Source: an uncultured Eubacteriales bacterium
GTDB taxonomy: Bacteria > Bacillota > Clostridia > Oscillospirales > Acutalibacteraceae
Assembly: GCA_900316385.1 (NCBI GenBank)
Contig: ONCP01000007.1
Span: 1 to 64,000, forward strand
DNA: 64,000 nt
Reading direction: 5' to 3'
Positions 7,582 through 15,676 of this stretch are shown here, one piece after another. The position numbers were made by a program, and so were the translations under genes. Numbering within the stretch: the first letter of the stretch is position 1; each line of letters starts with the position of its first letter. The notes under the pieces are model-generated. The model was given only the letters and a program-made list of their open reading frames with translations, ran no database searches and was not told the origin of the DNA.

Positions 7582-8675
7582 AAAAATTAGTTATTATAGG
7601 AGCTAACGATTTTCAAAATCAGCTCATTCTGAAAGCAAAAGCCCTCGGCTACGAGACCCACGTTTTCGCGTGGGAGGATGGAGCCGTCGGTAAATACACG
7701 GCGGATTTCTTTTATCCCGTCAGTATCGTAGAGAAGGACGAGATACTTGAAAAGTGCCGCGAGATCAAGCCTTCGGGCGTATGCTCCATCGGCTCCGACC
7801 TCGCCTCGGTGACTGTCAATTACGTCTCGGAAAAGCTCGGGCTCAGCTGTAACCCCACACGCTTCACCGCTATGCAGACAAACAAGGCGGAAATGCGAAA
7901 GGCGTTTTTGAACGGCGGCGTCAGCTGTCCGAAATTCATCAAAACAGGCGAGGATTTTGACGAGAGCCTTATAGCGGATTTTACATTTCCCGTTATCGTC
8001 AAGCCCACCGACCGCTCGGGAAGCCGAGGGATCATGAAGCTCGACAGCGTTGACGGTATCGCCGACGCGGTCAGGATCGCCTGCGGCTATTCCTTTGAGA
8101 AAAAAGCCGTGGTAGAGGAATTTATCGAGGGCGACGAGTACAGTATGGAGACGATCTCCTTTAACGGACGTCACAGCTTTCTTGCCGCGACAAAGAAATT
8201 CACCACGGGCGCGCCGCATTTTATCGAGACGGGTCACAGGGAACCGTCGGGACTTCCCGACGACGTCCTCGAAAGGGCTAAGGACGAGGTTTTCAGGGCG
8301 CTGGACGCTCTCAACGTCAGGAACAGCGCGGGTCACTCGGAATTTAAGGTCGATGAGCGCGGCAACATAAGGATCATCGAGATCGGCGCCAGAATGGGCG
8401 GCGACTGTATCGGCTCGGATCTTGTTTATCTTTCCACGGGCAACGACTTTATGAAAATGGTCATCGACGTAGCCTGCGGCAACGCTCCCGAGATCAGTGA
8501 AAAGCCCGACAGCCGCGCGGCGGAGATACGGTTTCTCTTTACGCTCGAGGACGTTGAACGTATGAAAGCGATCCCCGAGAACAGGCTTTACCGCGTTTCG
8601 GATATCGACTATTCCAATTTAGGCAACATCACCGACAGCTCCACGCGGCTCGGTTACTATATCATTACAGAATAA
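7578..8675 (+). CDS. ATP-grasp domain ligase
   Basis: The 365-aa protein has a pre-ATP-grasp Rossmann part (MKKLVIIGAND, then VCSIGSDLASVTVNYV), the ATP-binding FPVIVKPTDRSGSRGI loop, an EFIEGDEYSMETISF segment and the metal-binding end RIIEIGARMGGD. ATP-grasp enzymes join a carboxylate to an amine or thiol through an acyl phosphate. Lying directly after an amino-sugar aminotransferase (4-bp overlap), it may acylate the new amino group, for example with an amino acid. That role is inference and the substrate is unknown. Confidence 0.85.
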   Translation: MKKLVIIGANDFQNQLILKAKALGYETHVFAWEDGAVGKYTADFFYPVSIVEKDEILEKCREIKPSGVCSIGSDLASVTVNYVSEKLGLSCNPTRFTAMQTNKAEMRKAFLNGGVSCPKFIKTGEDFDESLIADFTFPVIVKPTDRSGSRGIMKLDSVDGIADAVRIACGYSFEKKAVVEEFIEGDEYSMETISFNGRHSFLAATKKFTTGAPHFIETGHREPSGLPDDVLERAKDEVFRALDALNVRNSAGHSEFKVDERGNIRIIEIGARMGGDCIGSDLVYLSTGNDFMKMVIDVACGNAPEISEKPDSRAAEIRFLFTLEDVERMKAIPENRLYRVSDIDYSNLGNITDSSTRLGYYIITE

Positions 8676-8685
8676 GAGGCAGGCT

Positions 8686-9669
8686 ATGAAAAAGATCATT
8701 ATTTTCGGCGCGACAGGCTCCACGGGCGTTTATCTTACCGATTATCTTTGCGATAAGCTCGGCGACAAATTTGAGATCGTCGCCGTCGGCAGAAGAAAGA
8801 CCGATTATTTTGACCGCTTCGGGATAAAGTATTATTCCGTTGACATAACAAGAAAAGAGGATTTTTCCGTTATCCCGACAGAGGATGTCTACGCCGCGGT
8901 GATCCTTTCGGGCGTGCTTCCCGCGAGGATGAAGGGCTATGACCCCGCGCTTTACGTGGACGTCAATATAAAGGGCACGCTCAATATTATGGAATACCTC
9001 AAGAGCTCGGGTATTGACAGGGTCATTTACACTGTTTCGATCTCTGACCTGCACGGACATCTTCCCGAGAATAAGGAATTTTTGCCCGATATGCCGATAA
9101 AGTACAAGTACGGCACCGACCACACGACCTACGCGATCACAAAAACCGCCGCGACCGAGATAATCAAAACCTATTATCACGATTTTGGCATCAAATATTA
9201 CATACTCAGGCTTCCGAACATCTATCTGTATTCTCCCGAGAAGGAGTATTATGTGGACGGCGAGCCGAGAAAGATCAGCTACCGCTACATTATCGACAGA
9301 GCGATAAAGGGCGAGGATATCGAGCTTTGGGGCAACCCCGAGCAGAAGCGCGATATCGTTTATGTCAAGGATTTCTGTCAGTTTGTTATGAAGACGCTGC
9401 TTTCCGACTGCGAGTGCGGATACTTCAATGTGGGCGCCGACTTTATGGTGACTATGCGCGATCAGATCGAGGGTATCATCAAGGTGTTCTCACCGAAGGA
9501 CAAGCCCTCAAAAATCATTCCCCGTCCCGAAAAGCGCTCCTGTGACGATAGCCATATGAATATCGACAAGGCGAGAAGGCTTTTGGGCTACGAGCCCGAG
9601 TACGACTACATTTCCTACCTTGAGGACTACAAAAGGGAAATGGAATCAGACAGGTTTAGGGGGCTTTGA
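8686..9669 (+). CDS. NAD(P)-dependent sugar epimerase/dehydratase (extended SDR)
   Basis: The 327-aa protein begins MKKIIIFGATGSTG (NAD-binding GxxGxxG) and has the YxxxK catalytic pair in TTYAITKTA, followed by RLPNIYLYSP and the late KARRLLGYEPEYD typical of NDP-sugar epimerases. It likely makes or modifies the nucleotide sugar that the preceding aminotransferase uses. The expected SDR serine region (YTVSISDLHG) is present. It starts 10 nt after the ATP-grasp gene and stops 3 nt before the glycosyltransferase. Confidence 0.88.
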   Translation: MKKIIIFGATGSTGVYLTDYLCDKLGDKFEIVAVGRRKTDYFDRFGIKYYSVDITRKEDFSVIPTEDVYAAVILSGVLPARMKGYDPALYVDVNIKGTLNIMEYLKSSGIDRVIYTVSISDLHGHLPENKEFLPDMPIKYKYGTDHTTYAITKTAATEIIKTYYHDFGIKYYILRLPNIYLYSPEKEYYVDGEPRKISYRYIIDRAIKGEDIELWGNPEQKRDIVYVKDFCQFVMKTLLSDCECGYFNVGADFMVTMRDQIEGIIKVFSPKDKPSKIIPRPEKRSCDDSHMNIDKARRLLGYEPEYDYISYLEDYKREMESDRFRGL

Positions 9670-9672
9670 GCT

Positions 9673-10614
9673 TTGAAGAAAATCAGCTTTGTTATTCCGT
9701 GCTACGGAAGTGAAAAAACGATCGAGCCCGTGACCGAGGAGATCATCTCGGTCGTCGGCGAGAGAAGCGAGTACGATTACGAGATTATCGCTGTCAACGA
9801 CTGCTCGCCCGATAACGTCCTCGGCAAGCTCAGGACGTTGGCGAGAGACAACAAAAAAATCAAGGTCATCAACTTTGCCAAGAATATGAACCGCCCCGGC
9901 GCGGTCATGGCAGGACTCAACAACGCCTCGGGAGATTACGTGGTCGTGATGGACGACGACGGTCAGTGCCCGATGGATCATTTCTGGACGCTCTGCGAGC
10001 CGCTTGAGCAGGGACACGACGTGAGTATCGCCAAGTACCCCAAGAGAAAACAGTCTGCGTTCAAGAACTTCGGTACCTTCGTTAACAAAAAAATGACCGA
10101 GTTCATCATCAACCGTCCCAAGGATATGGAGTTCACTAACTTTATGATAATGCAGTCGTATATCGTAAAGGAGATCATCAAGTACAAGAATCCGTACCCG
10201 TATTTTACGGGGCTTTTGCTCCGCACCACGGGCGATATCGTCAACGTTCATATGGAGGAAAGAGAGAGGATCTCGGGCTCGACCACCTTCACCTTCGGCA
10301 AAATGCTCGCCCTGTGGGTCAACGGCCTGACCGCTTTTTCGATAAAGCCGCTGAGGATATCTTCTCTTATCGGCGTTTTCTGCGCGATAGTCGGATTTTT
10401 GTTCGGTATTTTTACGATCGTCCAAAAGCTCGTCCGCCCCGACATCAGCGTCGGCTGGAGCTCGACCGTAGCGATAATGCTTTTTATCGGCGGACTTATT
10501 ATGCTTATGCTCGGAATGATAGGGGAGTATCTCGGGCGAATCTATATCAGTATCAATAATTCTCCCCAGTTTGTTGTGAAAGAGAAGATAAATTTTGACG
10601 ACGACAACGCTTGA
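9673..10614 (+). CDS. GT2 polyprenyl-phosphate glycosyltransferase (ArnC/DPM1-like)
   Basis: The 313-aa protein has the GT-A start ISFVIPCYGSEKTI, the EIIAVNDCSPDN region, NRPGAVMAGLNNASGDYVVVMDDD with the metal-binding DDD, and two C-terminal membrane spans (LIGVFCAIVGFLFGIF and IMLFIGGLIMLMLGM) followed by GEYLGRIY, the normal end of undecaprenyl-phosphate sugar synthases. It is expected to make a C55-P-linked sugar on the inner membrane face. The start is TTG at 9673 with AGGGGG upstream. It overlaps the next gene by 20 bp. Confidence 0.92.
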   Translation: MKKISFVIPCYGSEKTIEPVTEEIISVVGERSEYDYEIIAVNDCSPDNVLGKLRTLARDNKKIKVINFAKNMNRPGAVMAGLNNASGDYVVVMDDDGQCPMDHFWTLCEPLEQGHDVSIAKYPKRKQSAFKNFGTFVNKKMTEFIINRPKDMEFTNFMIMQSYIVKEIIKYKNPYPYFTGLLLRTTGDIVNVHMEERERISGSTTFTFGKMLALWVNGLTAFSIKPLRISSLIGVFCAIVGFLFGIFTIVQKLVRPDISVGWSSTVAIMLFIGGLIMLMLGMIGEYLGRIYISINNSPQFVVKEKINFDDDNA

Positions 10615-10960
10615 CGCTAAGACGAAAATCAAATATTTCATCGCGCTCCATATCGAGCTGTTTCTGTACTCGCTCGGCGGTATCTGCACGAAATTCGCGG
10701 GCAGGTGCGACTTTTTGTCGTTCGGGTTCATCTTTTGGTACGGACTGATTATCCTCAACCTCGGCGTTTACGCGATAGTCTGGCAGCAGATCATCAAAAA
10801 GCTGCCGCTCAACACCGCGTATTCAAACAAGGCGGTCATAATCGCGTGGGGCATTCTTTGGGGAGCGCTGTTCTTCGGCGAGACCGTAAAGTGGAATATG
10901 ATTCTCGGCGCCGTTATTGTGGTTATCGGCGTGATCGTGGTGGTGAGAGCCGATGAATGA
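10595..10960 (+). CDS. SMR/EamA-like 4-TM half-transporter (ArnE/ArnF-like), subunit 1
   Basis: The 121-aa protein has about four hydrophobic spans and the SMR-like LNTAYSNKAVIIAWGILWGALFFGE near the third and fourth helices. In Gram-negatives, two such proteins (ArnE and ArnF) are thought to flip an undecaprenyl-phosphate amino sugar. Its start is TTG at 10595 within the glycosyltransferase gene, with AGAGAAG upstream. It overlaps the next SMR gene by 8 bp, which strongly supports heterodimer formation. Confidence 0.82.
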   Translation: MTTTTLDAKTKIKYFIALHIELFLYSLGGICTKFAGRCDFLSFGFIFWYGLIILNLGVYAIVWQQIIKKLPLNTAYSNKAVIIAWGILWGALFFGETVKWNMILGAVIVVIGVIVVVRADE

Positions 10961-11297
10961 GAAGATTTTGTTCGCGCTGATTTTCCTTTTCGGAGTTTTC
11001 ATTTCCTCAATCTCTCAGATCATTCTGAAAAAGGCGGCGCTTAAAGAATATGACAGCAAAATAAAGGAATATCTGAATCCGCGCGTTATTTTCGCTTATA
11101 CGATATTTTTCGGGGCTACCTTGTGCTCGATTCTCGCGTACAGGGTCATTCCGCTCTCGCTCGGCCCGATTCTCGAATCGGCGGGCTACATATTTGTGGC
11201 GTTTTTGAGCAGGATGTTCTTGAAGGAGAAAATCTCTAAGCAAAAGGTGCTCGGCCTTTCGATAATCATTATCGGGATCATCGTTTATTCGTTGTAG
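10953..11297 (+). CDS. SMR/EamA-like 4-TM half-transporter, subunit 2
   Basis: The 114-aa protein has four hydrophobic segments and SMR features such as ISQIILKKAALKEYD in the first, LAYRVIPLSLGPILESAGYIF, and KEKISKQKVLGLSIIIIGIIV at the end. It overlaps subunit 1. It is the last gene of the sugar operon. A tandem heptamer repeat begins in its stop codon region. Direct flippase activity is inferred by analogy with ArnE/F. Confidence 0.82.
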   Translation: MNEKILFALIFLFGVFISSISQIILKKAALKEYDSKIKEYLNPRVIFAYTIFFGATLCSILAYRVIPLSLGPILESAGYIFVAFLSRMFLKEKISKQKVLGLSIIIIGIIVYSL

Positions 11298-11344
11298 TCG
11301 GTAGTCGGTAGTCAGTAGTTAGTAGTCAGTAGTTAGTAGTCAGT
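11296..11344 (+). repeat. Tandem heptamer repeat, 7 units
   Basis: Seven consecutive 7-bp units of the form AGTCGGT/AGTCAGT/AGTTAGT, with the first two identical and the rest alternating C and T at the fourth base. It starts in the stop codon of the SMR gene and leads into a pyrimidine tract (TTTCCACTTT, CAACTTTCAACTT) shared with 18577–18610. Confidence 0.85.
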
Positions 11345-11383
11345 AGTAACTTTCCACTTTCCACTTTCAACTTTCAACTTAAT

Positions 11384-11465
11384 AAGTCGGTGAGTGCACC
11401 CACGTCAGTGGGACAACGGACTTCTGATAATGCCGCACTGAGTGCGACGCGGAAATAAAAAAATA
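11384..11465 (+). repeat. Interspersed repeat R1, abutting the rplU promoter
   Basis: Core begins AAGTCGGTGAGTGCACCCA, contains two small hairpins (CCCAC/GTGGG and CGCAC/GTGCG) and ends GGAAATAAAAAAA. Full-length second copy at 18756 and a partial copy at 18614. The distance from the second hairpin to the -35 box is the same (16 nt after GCGACG) here and upstream of rpsF. Confidence 0.85.
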
Positions 11466-11494
11466 TTGACAAGGATAAAACGTTGTGGTATAGT
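11466..11494 (+). promoter_or_regulatory. Promoter of rplU operon
   Basis: TTGACA (11466–11471), a 17-nt spacer, TATAGT (11489–11494); transcription is expected to start near 11501. Confidence 0.85.
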
Positions 11495-11500
11495 ATATAA

Positions 11501-11573
11501 GCCGCATATTGTGGGCTGTAAAGCGTTTCGGCGCGCCTACGAATAGCGAGACTGAAAAAAGGATGGTACTAAT
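11501..11573 (+). promoter_or_regulatory. 5' leader of rplU, possible L21 autoregulatory leader
   Basis: The leader of about 73 nt contains short self-complementary pieces (GCG/CGC around GGCGCGCC) and ends at an AAGGATGG ribosome site. Many Firmicutes rplU genes carry an L21 leader RNA here. I cannot show the consensus fold by eye, so this is only a candidate. Confidence 0.3.
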
Positions 11574-11882
11574 ATGTACGCAGTTATTGAGACAGGCGGA
11601 AAGCAGTACAAGGTTTCCGAGGATCAGGTTGTATTCATCGAGAAGCTTGACGCTGAAGCCGGTGACAAGGTCAGCTTTGACGTTGTAGCGGTAGGAACAG
11701 ACGACGGTATCAAGGTCGGCGCTCCTTACGTTGACGGCGCTAAGGTTGAGGCAGAGGTATTGAAGAACGGTAAAGGCAAGAAAATCAGAGTTTCCACCTA
11801 CAAGCCCAAGAAGGGCGAGAAGAGAACTCTCGGTCACAGACAGCCTTACACAAAGGTACAGATCAAGTCTATTGAGGCTTAA
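11574..11882 (+). CDS. rplU: 50S ribosomal protein L21
   Basis: The 102-aa product begins [18 protein letters not shown] and ends with [14 protein letters not shown], full-length L21 of the large ribosomal subunit. The ATG is preceded by AAGGATGG. It heads the conserved rplU-prp-rpmA group, with only 2 nt before prp. Confidence 0.98.
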   Translation: MYAVIETGGKQYKVSEDQVVFIEKLDAEAGDKVSFDVVAVGTDDGIKVGAPYVDGAKVEAEVLKNGKGKKIRVSTYKPKKGEKRTLGHRQPYTKVQIKSIEA

Positions 11883-11884
11883 TC

Positions 11885-12196
11885 TTGATCTCGGTAACAT
11901 TCTATAAGAATGACGGCGGATTTTCGGGCTACGAATTTTCGGGTCATTCGGATCACGCAGAGGAAGGCTTTGATATTGTCTGCGCGGCGGTAAGCTCAGC
12001 CGCTTACCTGACCGCCAACAACATTATCGACGTTTTCCGCGAAAAAGCGGATGTTACGGTTGAGGACGGTTATATGAAGCTGACCGTCAAACAAGCCGAA
12101 CGCGCTCCCGAGCTGATCGAGGGACTGTATCGGCATATGCTCCAGCTTTCGGAGCAATACAAAAACGACATTAAACTTAAAATTTCGGAGGTGTAA
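11885..12196 (+). CDS. prp: Ribosomal-processing cysteine protease Prp
   Basis: Prp removes the N-terminal extension of L27 in Firmicutes and relatives. The 103-aa product has the catalytic histidine H21 in FSGHSDHAE and cysteine C33 in FDIVCAAVS at the usual spacing. The start is TTG at 11885, two bases after rplU. The next gene encodes an L27 with the extension it cuts, so enzyme and substrate are adjacent. Confidence 0.95.
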   Translation: MISVTFYKNDGGFSGYEFSGHSDHAEEGFDIVCAAVSSAAYLTANNIIDVFREKADVTVEDGYMKLTVKQAERAPELIEGLYRHMLQLSEQYKNDIKLKISEV

Positions 12197-12200
12197 GGTA

Positions 12201-12485
12201 ATGCTTAAGATAAATATCCAGTTATTCGCTCATAAAAAAGGTATGGGTTCGACCAAGAACGGTCGTGATTCCGAGTCCAAGCGTCTCGGCGCGAAGCGCG
12301 CCGACGGCCAGAAGGTTCTCGCGGGCAACATCCTCGTTAAGCAGAGAGGAACTCACATTCATCCCGGCGAAAACGTAGGCATCGGTAAGGATGACACTCT
12401 TTTCGCTAAGGTTGACGGCGTGCTTCGCTTTGAGCGCGTCGGCAAGGACAGAAAGCGCGCAAGCGTTTATCCTGTTGAGCAGTAA
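12201..12485 (+). CDS. rpmA: 50S ribosomal protein L27 with Prp-cleaved N-terminus
   Basis: The 94-aa product begins [10 protein letters not shown] followed by [14 protein letters not shown]. The first ten residues match the Firmicutes prosequence (consensus ending in LQFFA) that Prp removes so that the mature tail reaches the peptidyl-transferase centre. AAGGTA lies upstream of the ATG. A Rho-independent terminator follows. Confidence 0.98.
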   Translation: MLKINIQLFAHKKGMGSTKNGRDSESKRLGAKRADGQKVLAGNILVKQRGTHIHPGENVGIGKDDTLFAKVDGVLRFERVGKDRKRASVYPVEQ

Positions 12486-12496
12486 TAATTTGCTTG

Positions 12497-12533
12497 AAAG
12501 GGGGTGGCTCGTTCCACCCCTTTGTTTTCTTTT
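12497..12533 (+). terminator. Terminator after rpmA
   Basis: AAAGGGGGTGG pairs with CCACCCCTTT (one bulged G, 6-nt loop) and is followed by TGTTTTCTTTT. It may only attenuate readthrough, since the next genes point the same way. Confidence 0.8.
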
Positions 12534-12543
12534 GAGGTAGGAT

Positions 12544-12900
12544 ATGAAAGTTTTAGAGTTTGTTCTTATGTTTGGCGATCCGCTGCTTGTCGCGTTCATC
12601 GTGAGCGTATCGATCGGTGCGTTTTTCCCGAAGCTAAAGGCGAAAACCTCGGTCAAATACCTTTCGTGCACAGCCGCGTTTCTGCTCTATTTTCTTCTTT
12701 ATTCCTACGCGGTGTTCACTTTTTCTCCGCTGTGGAAGTATATTGTAATGTTTTTGCCGTTCGCGCTGATACTCGCGGTCATCATCATCTCGTTCATCGT
12801 CGCTCCCAAGGACACGATGTTTGAGGACAAAAGCGAATATCAGATGACGGGCTTTGACTCTATATTCCCGAACGACATAGATAAGGATAAAAGATACTGA
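12544..12900 (+). CDS. Small membrane protein of unknown function
   Basis: The 118-aa protein has three likely membrane spans (LLVAFIVSVSIGAFF, the LSCTAAFLLYFLLYSYAVF stretch, and VMFLPFALILAVIIISFIV) and a charged, acidic C-terminal tail. GAGGTAGG precedes the ATG. It sits between rpmA and obgE, which are normally adjacent, so it is an insertion into a conserved neighbourhood. I do not recognise a family. Confidence 0.75.
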   Translation: MKVLEFVLMFGDPLLVAFIVSVSIGAFFPKLKAKTSVKYLSCTAAFLLYFLLYSYAVFTFSPLWKYIVMFLPFALILAVIIISFIVAPKDTMFEDKSEYQMTGFDSIFPNDIDKDKRY

Positions 12901-12934
12901 GTTTATCATAATATGAATAAGAGGTGGTAAGAAT

Positions 12935-14206
12935 ATGTTTGTAGATGTAGCGAAGATCCACGTCAAGGCAGGCGACGGCGGCGACGGCGCGGTGGCGTTC
13001 CACCGCGAAAAGTATGTGGCCGCGGGCGGTCCCGACGGCGGTGACGGCGGTCGCGGCGGAAACGTGGTGTTTCAGGCTGACACGAATCTTTCTACTCTTG
13101 CCGATTTCAGATATAAGAGAAAATACGCGGCAAAAAAAGGCGAAAACGGCAGAGGCAACCGCCAGCGCGGTAAAAACGCCGAGGATCTGATCGTCAGGGT
13201 GCCGCTCGGAACTCTCGTCAAGGACGCGGAGACGGGCAGGGTGATCGCCGACGTCAGCACAGAGGAGCCTGTCGTCATCGCCAAGGGCGGCAAGGGCGGC
13301 TGGGGCAACCCTCACTTCGCCACGCCTGTTCGTCAGGTTCCGCGCTTCGCCAAGCCGGGGCTTCCCGGGGAGGAGCTTGACGTTACTCTTGAGCTAAAGC
13401 TGCTCGCGGACGTAGGTCTGGTCGGATTTCCGAACGTCGGCAAGTCAACGCTCGTTTCCGTTGTCAGCGAGGCTAAGCCCGAGATCGCCAACTACCATTT
13501 CACAACGATCACTCCCGTGCTCGGCGTCGTATCGATGGGCGAGGGCTCGAGCTTTGTTATGGCGGATATCCCCGGACTTATCGAGGGCGCGTGGCAGGAA
13601 ACGGGTCTCGGACATCAGTTTCTCCGTCACGTAGAACGCTGCCGTATGCTCGTGCATATAGTAGATATCAGCGGAAGCGACGGCCGCGACCCTTACGAGG
13701 ATTTCAAGATAATCAACTCGGAGCTTGAGAAATTCAACCCAGAGCTGAGCAAACGCCCGATGATCGTAGCGGGCAATAAGTGCGATATGTGCACGGACGA
13801 GCAGATCGACGAGTACAGAAAATATATCGAGGATATGGGCTATGATTTCTTCCCGATAATGGCGGCGATACGCTACGGCGTCGATCCTCTGCTCAATAAG
13901 ATAAGGGAAATGCTCTCCAAGCTTCCGCCGATCGAGCGTTACGAGCCCGAGCCCGCGCCTGTCGTGAAGGCTGAGGACTTTGACGATCACAGCGTGGTCA
14001 TCAATAAGGTGGACGGTATCTACACCGTCGAGGCGAAATGGCTCTACAACGTTATGCGCTCGATCAATTTTGACGATTACGAGAGCCTTAACTATTTTCA
14101 GAACGTCCTGATGAATAACGGAGTGTTTGACGCTCTGCGCGAGGCAGGAATAAACGAGGGCGACACCGTGTCGCTTTACGACATTGAGTTTGACTTTGTG
14201 GAGTGA
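12935..14206 (+). CDS. obgE: GTPase ObgE/CgtA
   Basis: Ribosome-associated GTPase. The 423-aa protein has the glycine-rich Obg fold (AGDGGDGAVAFHREKY, GGDGGRGG), G1 G164-FPNVGKS171, G3 DIPGLIEGA, G4 NKCDM and a C-terminal OCT domain ending in VSLYDIEFDF. The ATG follows GAGGTGG. Its stop overlaps the ribosome site of mrnC. Confidence 0.97.
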   Translation: MFVDVAKIHVKAGDGGDGAVAFHREKYVAAGGPDGGDGGRGGNVVFQADTNLSTLADFRYKRKYAAKKGENGRGNRQRGKNAEDLIVRVPLGTLVKDAETGRVIADVSTEEPVVIAKGGKGGWGNPHFATPVRQVPRFAKPGLPGEELDVTLELKLLADVGLVGFPNVGKSTLVSVVSEAKPEIANYHFTTITPVLGVVSMGEGSSFVMADIPGLIEGAWQETGLGHQFLRHVERCRMLVHIVDISGSDGRDPYEDFKIINSELEKFNPELSKRPMIVAGNKCDMCTDEQIDEYRKYIEDMGYDFFPIMAAIRYGVDPLLNKIREMLSKLPPIERYEPEPAPVVKAEDFDDHSVVINKVDGIYTVEAKWLYNVMRSINFDDYESLNYFQNVLMNNGVFDALREAGINEGDTVSLYDIEFDFVE

Positions 14207-14208
14207 TT

Positions 14209-14610
14209 ATGGAACGGCTTTTGAATGATTCTCACACAGACCCCAAGTCCCTCTCGCCGCAGACGCTCGCCTTTGTCGGCGATACAGTGTATGAACTGCT
14301 GGTCAGGGAATATCTTGCCCGTCAGGCTCAGCGACCCGTCGGCGAGCTCAACAGGAGAAAGGTGAAGCTCGTCAACTGCGAGGCTCAGTCCGAGGCTCTG
14401 AGAGGGCTTTTGCCCGTTCTGGACGAGGAGGAGCTGGCGGTATATAAGAGAGGCAGGAACGCCTTTACAAAAAATACCCCAAAAAATTCCTCTGTCGCGG
14501 ATTATCACAACGCGACAGGGCTTGAGGCGCTTTTCGGTTTTCTGTATCTTTCGGATAAGCTCGAAAGGCTCAGGGAGCTTTTTGATATCATTATCTCACC
14601 CTCTGCGTAA
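14209..14610 (+). CDS. mrnC: Mini-ribonuclease III
   Basis: Mini-RNase III matures 23S rRNA precursors in Firmicutes. The 133-aa product has the RNase III signature SPQTLAFVGDTVYELLVRE and the second acidic site in ATGLEALFGFLYL, with no dsRNA-binding domain, as expected for this family. I start at the ATG at 14209, with GGAG 5 nt upstream; a GTG at 14203 inside the obgE end is less likely. Confidence 0.93.
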   Translation: MERLLNDSHTDPKSLSPQTLAFVGDTVYELLVREYLARQAQRPVGELNRRKVKLVNCEAQSEALRGLLPVLDEEELAVYKRGRNAFTKNTPKNSSVADYHNATGLEALFGFLYLSDKLERLRELFDIIISPSA

Positions 14611-14698
14611 TATCCATGCAAAGAAGCCCTTTCTTTACATAATAATAAGTGTGAGGATATCTGCTTAGAGGATATCCGAAGCAGGGCAGAGGGATAAT

Positions 14699-15544
14699 AT
14701 GAAAAAAATAAAGGATTACACGATAATTACCTTTGGAGCCGCGCTTTACGCGCTCTCTGTCTCGGTGTTTACCGCGCCGAACAATATAGCCCCCGGAGGG
14801 CTTACGGGAATCGCGACGATGCTCAATTATCTGTTTTCCGTACCCATCGGCGTGTTCATACTGATAATGAACGCGCCGCTTTTTGTTCTGGGGTTCAGGG
14901 TCATGGGAAGGAGGTTCGCCGTAAAAACTATCGTCGCTACGGCGCTTGCTTCTGGTTTTATCGACCTTATCGCGCCTTTCGTTTACGCTTTCAGGGGCGA
15001 TACCGCGCTCGCGTGTATCTACGGAGGCGCGCTCAACGGTCTGGGGCTCGCGCTGATTTTCAGCAGAGGCGGTTCAACGGGCGGCAGTGATATAATCGCC
15101 GCCGTGATACACAGAAGACTGCCGCAGTTTTCTATCGGTCACGTGATCCTCGCTTTCGATACGATTGTCATCACGATCTCCGCCGTGGTTTACAACAGCT
15201 TTGAGAACGCGCTTTACGCCGCCGCCGCGATATTTGTCAGCTCAAGGGTGATCGACGCGGTGATCTACGGCGTTTCGCGGAACAACGGCAAGCTGATGAT
15301 GATAATAACCGAAAAGGGAAGCGAGATACTGGCAGGGCTTTTGAACGGCGTTTTCAGAGGCGTTACGGTCGTTGACGCGTTCGGCGGATACAGCGGAAAA
15401 AGCAAAAAAATGCTGCTCTGCGCCCTGCGTCCGAATCAGGTTTTCAAGGCGAAAAATATAGTGAAAAGCTTTGACAAAAACGCCTTTATCATCGTCGCGA
15501 ACGCTTCCGAGGTGAGCGGAACGGGATTTAGAAACGCCGATTAA
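14699..15544 (+). CDS. YitT family membrane protein
   Basis: The 281-aa protein has five or so N-terminal membrane spans (FGAALYALSVSVFTAPNNIAPGG is the typical first segment, with GGSTGGSDIIA later) and a soluble C-terminal DUF2179 domain (IITEKGSEILAGLL…GVTVVDAFGGYSGKSKKML). The family is widespread in Firmicutes and poorly characterised. GAGGG precedes the ATG. A short dyad (GGATATC/GATATCC) lies in the 88-nt gap before it. Confidence 0.9.
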   Translation: MKKIKDYTIITFGAALYALSVSVFTAPNNIAPGGLTGIATMLNYLFSVPIGVFILIMNAPLFVLGFRVMGRRFAVKTIVATALASGFIDLIAPFVYAFRGDTALACIYGGALNGLGLALIFSRGGSTGGSDIIAAVIHRRLPQFSIGHVILAFDTIVITISAVVYNSFENALYAAAAIFVSSRVIDAVIYGVSRNNGKLMMIITEKGSEILAGLLNGVFRGVTVVDAFGGYSGKSKKMLLCALRPNQVFKAKNIVKSFDKNAFIIVANASEVSGTGFRNAD

Positions 15545-15626
15545 CACTGAGTTTTCCTAATATTAATATAAAAAAGCAGACATTTCTCGGGATTTTATGC
15601 AAAACTTAACAAATTGAATCTCCGCC

Positions 15627-15655
15627 TTGAAAAATCCGTCGATTAATAGTATAAT
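15627..15655 (+). promoter_or_regulatory. Promoter of the GH25 gene
   Basis: TTGAAA, 17-nt spacer, TATAAT; the start codon is 22 nt after the -10 box. Confidence 0.8.
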
Positions 15656-15676
15656 ATCCCCGAGTGAGGATTTGCT

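Noticed and set aside
9646..10758. A 370-codon minus frame opposite the GT2 and SMR genes
   Set aside because: Charged, repetitive reading of membrane-protein codons; no family features.
14611..14698. Possible riboswitch before the YitT gene
   Set aside because: Only one short dyad (GGATATC/GATATCC) and no motif of a known riboswitch class that I recognise.
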